NCBI GenBank assembly: GCA_025758045.1
Contig: CP107208.1
Span: 2,790,001-2,854,000, forward strand
Origin: Oscillospiraceae bacterium
GTDB taxonomy: Bacteria > Bacillota > Clostridia > Oscillospirales > Ruminococcaceae
Direction: 5' to 3'
Length of the DNA: 64,000 bases
Both the position numbers and the translations under genes were made by a program. The notes below the pieces were generated by a model that saw nothing but the letters and a program-made list of their open reading frames with translations, ran no database searches and had not been told where the DNA came from. This document shows, piece after piece, positions 34,145 through 43,500 of this stretch (positions are counted from its first letter, which is position 1; every line of letters begins with the position of its first letter).

Positions 34145-34145
34145 A

Positions 34146-34220
34146 TGGAGGTGACGACCAGATTTGAACTGGTGAATGAAGGTTTTGCAGACCTTTGCCT
34201 TACCACTTGGCCACGTCACC
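34146..34220 (-). tRNA. tRNA-Cys (GCA)
   Basis: The cloverleaf is complete with acceptor GGTGACG/CGTCACC, anticodon loop CTGCAAA, T-loop GTTCAAATC and an encoded CCA. It is the last tRNA of the operon. Confidence 0.95.
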
Positions 34221-34267
34221 ATAATGAGTGAAAAACCGGCTTTTGGAGCCGGTTTCCACTATTTGTC

Positions 34268-34343
34268 TGGAGCGGCCGACGAGGCTCGAACTCGCTACCT
34301 CCACCTTGGCAAGGTGGCGCTCTACCAGATGAGCTACGGCCGC
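34268..34343 (-). tRNA. tRNA-Gly (GCC), copy 2
   Basis: Acceptor GCGGCCG/CGGCCGC, anticodon loop TTGCCAA and encoded CCA. It is identical over its full 76 bases to the copy at 34624-34699. Confidence 0.95.
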
Positions 34344-34381
34344 ATAAAAAGTGCATTCTTTGCGAAGAATACACAAGAAAA

Positions 34382-34457
34382 TGGTGCCTCCGATCGGAAT
34401 CGAACCAATGACACGGGGATTTTCAGTCCCCTGCTCTACCGACTGAGCTACAGAGGC
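34382..34457 (-). tRNA. tRNA-Phe (GAA)
   Basis: Acceptor GCCTCTG pairs with CGGAGGC; anticodon loop CTGAAAA; T-loop GTTCGATTC; CCA encoded. Confidence 0.95.
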
Positions 34458-34461
34458 ATAA

Positions 34462-34538
34462 TGGCGACCCGAATCAGGCTCGAACTGACGACCTCTAGCG
34501 TGACAGGCTAGCGTTCTAACCAACTGAACTACCGGGCC
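34462..34538 (-). tRNA. tRNA-Asp (GTC)
   Basis: Acceptor GGCCCGG with TCGGGTC, anticodon loop CTGTCAC and encoded CCA after discriminator G. It starts four bases upstream of tRNA-Phe in the transcript. Confidence 0.95.
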
Positions 34539-34542
34539 ACAT

Positions 34543-34618
34543 TGGTGGAAGTTAACGGGCTCGAACCGCTGACCCTCTGCTTGTAAGGCAGATGCTCTCC
34601 CAGCTGAGCTAAACTTCC
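34543..34618 (-). tRNA. tRNA-Val (TAC)
   Basis: Acceptor GGAAGTT/AACTTCC, anticodon loop CTTACAA, T-loop GTTCGAGCC and encoded CCA. Confidence 0.95.
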
Positions 34619-34623
34619 CCATA

Positions 34624-34699
34624 TGGAGCGGCCGACGAGGCTCGAACTCGCTACCTCCACCTTGGCAAGGTGGCGCTCTACCAGATGAGCTACGGCCGC
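34624..34699 (-). tRNA. tRNA-Gly (GCC), copy 1
   Basis: This is the first tRNA of the operon, with anticodon loop TTGCCAA and encoded CCA. It is identical to the downstream copy, which suggests recent duplication or gene conversion within the cluster. Confidence 0.95.
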
Positions 34700-34746
34700 A
34701 TGTTGGAGAGGTTTTGCTCAGCCGCTCTCTCCGGGCGACGTATGTT

Positions 34747-34775
34747 ATTATAGCTGACAACGAGCGAAAAGTCAA
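34747..34775 (-). promoter_or_regulatory. Strong promoter of the tRNA operon
   Basis: Minus strand TTGACT (34770-34775), a 17-base spacer and a perfect TATAAT (34747-34752), about 40 bases before the first tRNA. Confidence 0.9.
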
Positions 34776-34804
34776 GCATTTTTTCTAATTTTTTTGCGAT
34801 TTTT

Positions 34805-35716
34805 TCAGGTTTTTTCAATTTCCTGCTTTTCATCGCTGGCAGGCCATTTTTTGAGCAGTTCGTTCAGGTCCACCTTATAATTCTTGTTGCAGAACTGGCA
34901 ATTCACCTCAGCAATGGGGTCTTCATCCCGCAGCTTTTCCACTTCTTTTTTGCCCAGGCTGCGGATCATATTCTCCACACGCTCCTCGCTGCAATCGCAG
35001 CGGTAGGTCACGTGGTAGCTGTCGAGAATATCCGGCTGAAAACCTTCCAGCGCCAGCGCCAGCATATCGCGGACAGTCTTGCCCTCCTCCAGCATAGTGG
35101 TGACACTGGGCATAGCCTTGATGTTCTTTTCCAGGTGGTTGATTTCGTCCTCGGTAGCGCCGGGCAGCAGCTGCACGATGAAGCCGCCTGCACAGCGCAC
35201 GCTCAGGTCCTTATCTACCAGTACGCCCAGGGCGCAGACCGTGGGGATCTGTTCGCTGATGGCAAAGTAGGTGGTGACGTCCTCAGCGATCTCACCAGAG
35301 GTCAGGGGCACCTGGCCGATGTACGGTTCGCGCATGCCCAGGTCACGGATCACGTCCAGCGTGCCGTCCTTACCCACGGCCGCGCCCACGTTCAGGTGGC
35401 CGTCAACCCGCGGAGGAAGCTCTACAACAGGGTTCTCCACATAGCCTTTAACGTTGCCGGTACCATCGGAAACGGCCAGCAGACGACCTGCGGGGCCGCC
35501 GCCCTTGATCTGCAGGGTGACAGAATCCTGGGTGCTTTTGAGCATAATGCCCATCATGGAGGCAGCCGTCAGCAGGCGGCCCAACGCGGCCGTGGTGACG
35601 GCGCTGGTCTTGTGTAGGCGCTCCATCTCGCACACGATCTCGGTGGAATCCACGCCGTAAAAGACAATGCCGCCGTTCTCGGAGATGCCGCGCAGCATGT
35701 TATGATTCTGTTCCAT
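34805..35716 (-). CDS. hslO: Hsp33 redox-regulated chaperone
   Basis: Hsp33 is a cytosolic holdase activated by oxidation. The zinc-binding cysteines C240-x-C242 and C273-x2-C276 (RCDC and NCQFC) are all present, and the 303-residue length is normal. The N-terminal core begins MLRGISENGGIVFYG. It is the last gene of the lipid kinase-lon-ysxC-methyltransferase operon, and its start overlaps the methyltransferase end by 17 bases. Placement with lon suggests a shared proteostasis role. Confidence 0.95.
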   Translation of the reverse strand: MEQNHNMLRGISENGGIVFYGVDSTEIVCEMERLHKTSAVTTAALGRLLTAASMMGIMLKSTQDSVTLQIKGGGPAGRLLAVSDGTGNVKGYVENPVVELPPRVDGHLNVGAAVGKDGTLDVIRDLGMREPYIGQVPLTSGEIAEDVTTYFAISEQIPTVCALGVLVDKDLSVRCAGGFIVQLLPGATEDEINHLEKNIKAMPSVTTMLEEGKTVRDMLALALEGFQPDILDSYHVTYRCDCSEERVENMIRSLGKKEVEKLRDEDPIAEVNCQFCNKNYKVDLNELLKKWPASDEKQEIEKT

Positions 35717-36479
35717 TTATTCTTTTCCCCTCCTGGGTGTATTGTTTGACAGCCGTGATGATCCAGCGCGGGCTGTCGGGCCGCACAAGGCCAAAGTCCT
35801 CGCCGTCGGCAACCTTGGCCACGGTGAAGCCATATTTTTCCAGCAGCGACGTTACCAGATCCAGCGGGTAGCTGTACTCGCTGAAGGACTCCTTAAAGTG
35901 TTCGCCGGTCTCGTGGTAGTCTATGTCGATGGTAATGTCCACCCGGCCGGTGGCTGCATCAAAATGGTTGGTCCAGTGGCACTCGGCGTCCTCGGCCTCG
36001 ATGTCGAAGGTCTCCCCCGCCAGAATTTTCTGGTGCTTATACGGAGTGTTCAGGTCAAAGATGAAAACGCCGTCTTTTTCCATAAAGTAGGCCGCTTTGC
36101 GGATGGCTTTTTCAAACTGATCCACCGGGCCGATATGGTTGTAGGTATCAAAGGTGGAGACCGCCGCGCGGATGGTGCCGTACAGGTCCAGCGAGAGCAG
36201 GTCCTGCCGCAGCAGCAAAATACGGCCAGTCATGTCCAGCTCATCGGCTTTTTCCCGCAGGACGCTGAGCATCTCTTCGGAGCGGTCGATGCCGATGACG
36301 TCATAGCCCGCCTGGGCCAGCATCAGGGTCAAATCGCCGGTACCGCAGCCCAGGTCGGCCAGGATGCCGTCGCGGATACCGTGGGCCGCCAGTTCGTCGG
36401 TGACATAGCGGTAAAGGGCGTCGTAGTCGGCCTCGCTGTTGAGTTCATCATAAAAATAGGCAAATTCGTTGTAGGCCAT
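35700..36479 (-). CDS. Class I SAM-dependent methyltransferase
   Basis: This 259-residue Rossmann-type methyltransferase binds SAM at LADLGCGTGDLTLMLAQAG (motif I, about residues 41-59), with acidic loop GIDRSEEML. The substrate is unknown; proteins of this type are often encoded beside ysxC and lon in Clostridia. It starts 3 bases after ysxC and overlaps hslO, so coupled translation is likely. Confidence 0.88.
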   Translation of the reverse strand: MAYNEFAYFYDELNSEADYDALYRYVTDELAAHGIRDGILADLGCGTGDLTLMLAQAGYDVIGIDRSEEMLSVLREKADELDMTGRILLLRQDLLSLDLYGTIRAAVSTFDTYNHIGPVDQFEKAIRKAAYFMEKDGVFIFDLNTPYKHQKILAGETFDIEAEDAECHWTNHFDAATGRVDITIDIDYHETGEHFKESFSEYSYPLDLVTSLLEKYGFTVAKVADGEDFGLVRPDSPRWIITAVKQYTQEGKRINGTES

Positions 36480-36482
36480 GGG

Positions 36483-37070
36483 TCACTCCGTTACTGCGGC
36501 GGCTTCCAGCAGAGTGCGCAGTTCTTCCATGCCCAGGCCATTCTCGGCACTGGTCAGGATGACTTTCTGGCAGCCGTAGGGCGCACAGATCTCCTCAAAC
36601 TCAGCCTGGCGGGCGGCCATCTCGCTCTTTTTCAGCTTATCGCCCTTCGTCAGGGCGGCCACAAACGGGATACGATGGTAGTGCAAATACTCCAGCATCT
36701 GCACGTCGTCGGCACTGGGAGCGTGGCGGCTGTCCAGCAATTGCACCAGCAGGCAGACGCTGCGGTCGTCCTCGAAATAGGTATTGATCAACTCGTCCCA
36801 GCGTTCGCGCTCGGCGTTGGAGACCTTGGCGTAGCCGTAGCCGGGCAGGTCCACAAAGTAGGCCTTATCCACTTTATAAAAGTTGATGGTGGCCGTTTTG
36901 CCTGGGGTAGCGCTGACGCGGGCCAGTTTGCGGCGGTTGCACAGCTTATTGATGAGGCTGGATTTTCCCACATTGGAGCGGCCGGAAAAAACGATCTCCG
37001 GCCGGTCGCTGTCCGGCAACTGGCGGGACAAGCCGTAGGATGCGAGAAATTCGCAGTTATTGTAGTTCAT
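36483..37070 (-). CDS. ysxC: Ribosome biogenesis GTPase YsxC/EngB
   Basis: This essential GTPase acts in 50S subunit assembly. It is 195 residues with G1 GRSNVGKSSLIN, G3 DLPGYGYAKV, and G4-like TKGDKL. The N-terminal FLASYGLSRQLPDSDRPEIVF and the KTATINFYK switch are typical. The lon-ysxC neighbourhood is conserved in Firmicutes. SD AAAGGA precedes the start. Confidence 0.96.
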   Translation of the reverse strand: MNYNNCEFLASYGLSRQLPDSDRPEIVFSGRSNVGKSSLINKLCNRRKLARVSATPGKTATINFYKVDKAYFVDLPGYGYAKVSNAERERWDELINTYFEDDRSVCLLVQLLDSRHAPSADDVQMLEYLHYHRIPFVAALTKGDKLKKSEMAARQAEFEEICAPYGCQKVILTSAENGLGMEELRTLLEAAAVTE

Positions 37071-37080
37071 AGTGGTTCCT

Positions 37081-39522
<2,442 letters not shown>

Positions 39523-39525
39523 TGC

Positions 39526-40488
39526 TTACTCTCCCATGACCTGCAGAACAGGTGCGTTGTATGCGAGTTTTGGCGGCAAAAGGATATGGGCGCTGCGCCG
39601 TGCCGTCTCGGCGTACAGCGTTTTCTGGGGCGAACATTCGCCGTCCAGGGTGGTGATCATCGGCTTTGGATCCAGCACCCGGATGTCGATGGCCGATGTG
39701 CGGAAGTACGTTAAGTACGGGCGGAACTTTTCGGTCACCGTACCGTCCGGCGTAAGGTGCTCGCCTTTTTTGTAGCCGCCCAAAAGGCCGGGCAGCTTCA
39801 GGCGCGGCACCGGCTTTAGCAGCACCACGTCCAGCAGGCCGTCGTCCAGGCTGGCGTTGGGGGCGGCACAGTAGCCGCCGCCGTACATGCGGGCGTTGCA
39901 GATAGCCAGCATCATGTAGACGCCGTCCAGTTCCCGGTCATCAGCCTGAATATGCAGGTGATGCCTGAAGCTGCTGCAGACGGCTTCGAGGATGGACAGG
40001 GTGTACGCGGTGGTCCCGCCGCACAGCGGGATGCGCCGCCACTTGGGGATACCGTTGGCCACCTGGGCGTCGATGCCTGCGGCGTAGATGTCGATGCCGT
40101 AGCCCTGGGGCGTTGCCAGCAGATCCACCGGGAAGGCTTCGGCTGCCAGCTGGGCATCCATATCCAAGAAATCCGCCGGGGCGCCGAAGTTGCGCACATA
40201 GTCGTTGCCGCTGCCGCAGGGAATGCAGCCCACCGCGATATTGGGGTGGTTGGCCGTGCCTTGCAGCACTTCGTTCATCGTGCCGTCGCCGCCTGCCGCG
40301 TAGATATGTACTTCTTCCCCGCTGGCTGCGGCGGCTTCGGCCAATTGGCGGGCGTGGCCGCGGCTGCGGGTGATCTCGATCTGCACGTCCACCCCGGCGC
40401 GGGCAGCGGCCGCCTGGATCTGGGGCACCAGCACCACGCTGGCGTCGGTCTTGCCGGCCGCGGGATTGATGATAAACAACTGCTGCAT
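39526..40488 (-). CDS. Diacylglycerol/lipid kinase family protein (YegS/BmrU type)
   Basis: This 320-residue cytosolic kinase resembles DgkB/YegS/BmrU, which phosphorylate diacylglycerol or related lipids. The signatures are FIINPAAGK near the start, YAAGGDGTMNEVLQG and GCIPCGSGNDYVRNFG. The ATG at 40488 (MQQLFIINPAAGKTDASVVL) is chosen because GGGGAAAGGGG precedes it. The frame continues 54 codons upstream, but through the promoter. It heads the lon operon. Confidence 0.92.
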   Translation of the reverse strand: MQQLFIINPAAGKTDASVVLVPQIQAAAARAGVDVQIEITRSRGHARQLAEAAAASGEEVHIYAAGGDGTMNEVLQGTANHPNIAVGCIPCGSGNDYVRNFGAPADFLDMDAQLAAEAFPVDLLATPQGYGIDIYAAGIDAQVANGIPKWRRIPLCGGTTAYTLSILEAVCSSFRHHLHIQADDRELDGVYMMLAICNARMYGGGYCAAPNASLDDGLLDVVLLKPVPRLKLPGLLGGYKKGEHLTPDGTVTEKFRPYLTYFRTSAIDIRVLDPKPMITTLDGECSPQKTLYAETARRSAHILLPPKLAYNAPVLQVMGE

Positions 40489-40534
40489 GGTGCGCCCCTT
40501 TCCCCTATGCTTCCTGATAGTAACAGGTATATTT

Positions 40535-40563
40535 ATTGTAGCGGTTTCTTGCAAAAAGTGCAA
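40535..40563 (-). promoter_or_regulatory. Promoter of the lipid kinase-lon-ysxC-methyltransferase-hslO operon
   Basis: Minus strand TTGCAC (40558-40563) and TACAAT (40535-40540) are separated by 17 bases. Confidence 0.75.
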
Positions 40564-40564
40564 G
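40548..40564. promoter_or_regulatory. Inverted repeat shared by divergent promoters
   Basis: CTTGCA-AAAAG-TGCAAG overlaps the -35 of the minus-strand promoter. The same repeat gives a plus-strand TTGCAA with GATAAA 17 bases later, a weak promoter for the DUF421 gene. Confidence 0.5.
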
Positions 40565-40620
40565 GGTTTGGGATAAACTGCTAGCCCCCGGCCCAAAATA
40601 TTGTGCAGGAGGGGTTTTGT

Positions 40621-41310
40621 ATGGCAGATGTTTTTGTGGAAATCGGGCAAGTCGTCATTACCAGCCTTGTATCATTGATGGGGATGTTTTTGCTGACGCG
40701 GTGGGGCGGCAAGCGGCAAATTTCCCAGATGAGCCCCTTTGACTATCTGAACGCCGTGACCACCGGTTCTATCGCTGCCGAGCTGGCGACAAATCTGGAA
40801 CAGTGGTACCGCCCTGTCACCGCCATGGTCGTGTACGGGCTGGTGACCTGGGTCGTGCATTTTACTGCCTGCCGCAGTATCTTTATGCGCAGTTTGTGGA
40901 GCGGGCGGTCGCTGGTATTGATGGAGAGCGGCACCATTTTTAAGGAGAATCTTTCCCGCGCGTCCATTGATTTGAACGAGTTTTTGGGCCAGGCCCGCGT
41001 GGCCGGGTATTTTGACCCCAACGAAATACAAACCGCCATTTTGGAAACGAACGGCCAGATCAGCTTTTTGCCCAAGAGCGGCAGCCGCCCCGTCACCCCG
41101 CAGGACTTGCAGCTGACGCCGGAGCCGGTGAGTGCGTGGTATGACCTGATTCTGGACGGACAGCTGATGGAAGATAACCTGAAAGCCTCCGGCCGCAGCG
41201 TAAGCTGGCTGGAAAGCCAGCTGCACAGCGTGGGCATCGGGCAGAAAAGCGAGGTATTTTACGCGGGCTGCAACCAGCAGGGCACATTCTTCGCCTGCCG
41301 CGGTGGGTAA
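40621..41310 (+). CDS. DUF421 membrane protein (YetF-like), first copy
   Basis: This 229-residue protein has three N-terminal membrane segments (to about residue 85), followed by the DUF421 soluble domain with GKRQISQMSPFDYLNAVTTG and the ELQTAILE-like NEIQTAILETNGQISFLPK segment. In Bacillus, relatives are linked to spores and envelope. GGAGGGG precedes the ATG at 40621. Its role is unknown. A paralogue lies at 49563-50240. Confidence 0.9.
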   Translation: MADVFVEIGQVVITSLVSLMGMFLLTRWGGKRQISQMSPFDYLNAVTTGSIAAELATNLEQWYRPVTAMVVYGLVTWVVHFTACRSIFMRSLWSGRSLVLMESGTIFKENLSRASIDLNEFLGQARVAGYFDPNEIQTAILETNGQISFLPKSGSRPVTPQDLQLTPEPVSAWYDLILDGQLMEDNLKASGRSVSWLESQLHSVGIGQKSEVFYAGCNQQGTFFACRGG

Positions 41311-41312
41311 GC

Positions 41313-41346
41313 AAAAGGGCCGAAGCCCGAAGCTTCGACCCTTTTG
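41313..41346. terminator. Bidirectional terminator between DUF421 and rubrerythrin
   Basis: AAAAGGGCCGAAGC and GCTTCGACCCTTTT form a near-perfect stem with A/T runs at both ends, between two convergent genes. Confidence 0.88.
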
Positions 41347-41367
41347 TATTAGGCGATGTGGCCCAGA

Positions 41368-41904
41368 TTATTTGAAGTAGCGATCCAGCAGGCCCTGCAT
41401 ACCGCGGCCATGGCGGGCCTCATCCTTTGCCATCTCGTGGACGGTGTCATGGATGGCGTCCAGGTTCAGTTCCTTGGCCTTCTTGGCCAGGTCCATCTTG
41501 CCGGCGCAGGCGCCGCACTCGGCGTCAACACGCATCTGCAGGTTCTTTTTGGTGCTGTCGGTCAGGACCTCGCCCAGCAGCTCAGCGAACTTGGAAGCAT
41601 GCTCAGCTTCCTCAAAGGCGTAGCGCTTCCAGGCCTCGGCGATCTCGGGGTAGCCTTCGCGGTCAGCCACGCGGCTCATGGCCAGGTACATGCCAACTTC
41701 GCTGCACTCGCCGTTGAAGTTCTCGCGCAGACCCTGCTTGATTTCCTCGGGCACGTCCTTGGCGATGCCGACAACATGCTCGGTTACATAGGTGTTGTCC
41801 TTCTTCTCGATGAACTTGGAAGCCGGGGCCTTGCAGACCGGGCAGAACTCGGGGATGGTGCCTTCAGCGATATAACCACAAACGGTGCAAACATACTTCG
41901 TCAT
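41368..41904 (-). CDS. Reverse rubrerythrin / NADH peroxidase-type protein
   Basis: This 178-residue peroxide-detoxifying protein of anaerobes has the rubredoxin domain first: C6-x2-C9 and C21-x2-C24 (YVCTVCGY, EFCPVCKAP). The ferritin-like diiron domain follows, with ENFNGECSEVGMY, EEAEHASKF and DEARHGRGM supplying the Glu/His ligands. The domain order is that of reverse rubrerythrins. The ATG at 41904 has AGGAGG nine bases upstream. A consensus promoter and a perfect inverted repeat at the transcription start suggest tight oxidative-stress control. Confidence 0.94.
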   Translation of the reverse strand: MTKYVCTVCGYIAEGTIPEFCPVCKAPASKFIEKKDNTYVTEHVVGIAKDVPEEIKQGLRENFNGECSEVGMYLAMSRVADREGYPEIAEAWKRYAFEEAEHASKFAELLGEVLTDSTKKNLQMRVDAECGACAGKMDLAKKAKELNLDAIHDTVHEMAKDEARHGRGMQGLLDRYFK

Positions 41905-41959
41905 AATAAATTGCCTCCTGTAATTTTGGATTTTCCGTTTTATTGCTCTTATTTGCTCC

Positions 41960-41979
41960 TGAGACAAGTTCCTGTCTCA
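41960..41979. promoter_or_regulatory. Inverted repeat at the rubrerythrin transcription start
   Basis: TGAGACA-N6-TGTCTCA is a perfect 7-base inverted repeat starting nine bases downstream of the -10 box. It does not match the PerR, Fur or Rex consensus. Confidence 0.65.
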
Positions 41980-41987
41980 TTGCCTAT

Positions 41988-42016
41988 ATTATACGGAACT
42001 ATACCACTTTTGTCAA
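41988..42016 (-). promoter_or_regulatory. Consensus promoter of the rubrerythrin gene
   Basis: Minus strand TTGACA (42011-42016), a 17-base spacer and TATAAT (41988-41993); both hexamers are perfect. Confidence 0.93.
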
Positions 42017-42046
42017 TAGTCTTTTTCATATTTTTAAGAATAAATC

Positions 42047-42586
42047 TTATTTTTTAAAAAGTTTGTATTGGTTTCCTCTCCCCGGCGCATTTTTGGGCAT
42101 AGCAGCAAACAAAGCTTTGGAGAGCACACAGCTCAACGCCCCCACGCACAGCCCGGCCACCAGCAGCACCGGCGCATAGCCTAATGCCATCGCACTGGAC
42201 AGCAGTACCGAGGCTCCCAGCAATTGGCCGATATTATGGGCCAGCGCACCGCTGACCGTGAAGATGAACTCTCCCGGCGAGGCGGGCAGGTGCAGCAGCC
42301 CCCACAATACAAGGAAGGACAGCACGCCGCCGCACAGGGATAAAAAGCCAGCTGTCGGCCCGCGGGTCAACAGGGCAAACAGAGCCTTGAGCAGCACCAG
42401 CTCCGCCGCTGTACGAGCGTTTAAGAAAAGCAGCGCGTACATGACCACCAGGTTGGAAAGGCCCAGCTTCATGGCGGGCATCAGGCCCAGCAGCGGCGTG
42501 ATGGCGGATTCTAAAAATGACAGTGCGATGGCCAGGGCAAACAGCATGCCCGTCCAGGCGACCTCTCGGGATTTTTGGCTGCGCAT
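42047..42586 (-). CDS. Gx transporter family membrane protein (Hpre_diP_synt_I)
   Basis: This 179-residue integral membrane protein has about five helices and is related to the heptaprenyl diphosphate synthase component I/Gx transporter family. It features ALSFLESAITPL and a Gly-rich LTRGPTAGFLSLCGGVLSF segment. Relatives usually stand beside FMN-binding or isoprenoid genes; here it is alone. The ATG at 42586 has GGGGAGA upstream. The substrate is unknown, with ECF-type cofactor uptake one possibility. Confidence 0.85.
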   Translation of the reverse strand: MRSQKSREVAWTGMLFALAIALSFLESAITPLLGLMPAMKLGLSNLVVMYALLFLNARTAAELVLLKALFALLTRGPTAGFLSLCGGVLSFLVLWGLLHLPASPGEFIFTVSGALAHNIGQLLGASVLLSSAMALGYAPVLLVAGLCVGALSCVLSKALFAAMPKNAPGRGNQYKLFKK

Positions 42587-42706
42587 AGGGTAGTCTCCCC
42601 TTTCTTGCAAGCAGGATTACTATAATAAGGTAGCAGCCCGCGCAGACTACCTAAAAAATTTACAATTTTCACACAGCTTTTCCGGCGTGGATTCGAGCCA
42701 AACGGC

Positions 42707-42735
42707 TTGAAAAAAACAGGGATATGGTGTATCCT
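42707..42735 (+). promoter_or_regulatory. Promoter of the DUF4358 lipoprotein-MBOAT-DHHW unit
   Basis: TTGAAA (42707-42712) and TATCCT (42730-42735) with a 17-base spacer, about 90 bases before the lipoprotein start. Confidence 0.6.
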
Positions 42736-42823
42736 ATTAGAGTATCGGTATAGCATGCCGATGCTTATTTTTAAAAGCATACCATACCATTATGAAAAAG
42801 ATATGAAAAAGGAGATCCTACTC

Positions 42824-43420
42824 ATGAAAAAGTTACTTCCTATCCTGCTGTGCGCTGCCCTGCTGGCTGGCTGCGGCAGTTCCGCCAGCTCCGCTGCTTC
42901 TTCGGCTGCGGAGAGCACCGTAGCTTCTGAGTCTGTTGCCGAGTCCACCGCAGAGAGCACCATCGGCGGTGCTGACAGCGAGACCGACATTGTCGTGAGC
43001 GATGATGCCAAAGCCAATACCGCCAATCTGGACGCTGCTGTATCCGCTTTGGAAGAGGTCAACCCCATCGCCAACCCCCGCGCACTGGACGACTTCTCTG
43101 TTGAGAACGAGCTGATGCTGACCATGGACAACATTGCCGGCTACAAGGGCGATGTGACCAACGACCAGGCTGACTGCGGCCTCGTGTTTGTGGCCCAGGC
43201 CAAGCCCGGCAAGGCCGCTGATGTCGAGAGCGAACTGCAGGCTTACAAAGACAGCCTGTCTGCCAACGACCTGTATGCCGAGTTTGCCGACAAGGTCGCC
43301 CTGGCCAAGGATGCCCGCATCGTGACCAATGGCGACTATGTTGCCATCGTCATCGCCGGCATTTCGAACCCTGACTACAGCGCCATTGATACCGCCCTGG
43401 AGACGGCACTGAACTTCTAA
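42824..43420 (+). CDS. DUF4358 family lipoprotein
   Basis: This 198-residue surface lipoprotein has the signal MKKLLPILLCAALLAGC with lipidated Cys17, a Ser/Ala/Glu-rich linker and a compact C-terminal DUF4358 domain. The latter runs from about residue 90 (ENELMLTMDNIAGYKGDVTN) to GDYVAIVIAGISNPDY. Function is unknown, but DUF4358 proteins commonly precede MBOAT/DHHW acyltransferase genes in this group of bacteria. AAGGAG stands nine bases before the ATG at 42824. Confidence 0.88.
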   Translation: MKKLLPILLCAALLAGCGSSASSAASSAAESTVASESVAESTAESTIGGADSETDIVVSDDAKANTANLDAAVSALEEVNPIANPRALDDFSVENELMLTMDNIAGYKGDVTNDQADCGLVFVAQAKPGKAADVESELQAYKDSLSANDLYAEFADKVALAKDARIVTNGDYVAIVIAGISNPDYSAIDTALETALNF

Positions 43421-43436
43421 ACTATCGTATGGATGC

Positions 43437-43470
43437 AACAGGCCGCTACCCCGCTGGGTAACGGCCTGTT
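43437..43470 (+). other. Intergenic hairpin between lipoprotein and MBOAT genes
   Basis: AACAGGCCG pairs exactly with CGGCCTGTT; no strong T-run follows, so partial termination or mRNA protection is likelier than a full stop. Confidence 0.55.
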
Positions 43471-43500
43471 CTTGTAAACAAAAGAAAGGAGATCGCGCGG

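Noticed and set aside
33843..34154. 103-codon plus-strand frame downstream of the IS3 end
   Set aside because: It runs through the IS terminal repeat and the tRNA terminator, has no SD and shows no family features.
34107..34220. Site-specific island integration into tRNA-Cys
   Set aside because: No integrase gene and no duplicated tRNA-Cys 3' end were found in the window, so the tRNA operon is treated as a neighbour rather than a proven att site.
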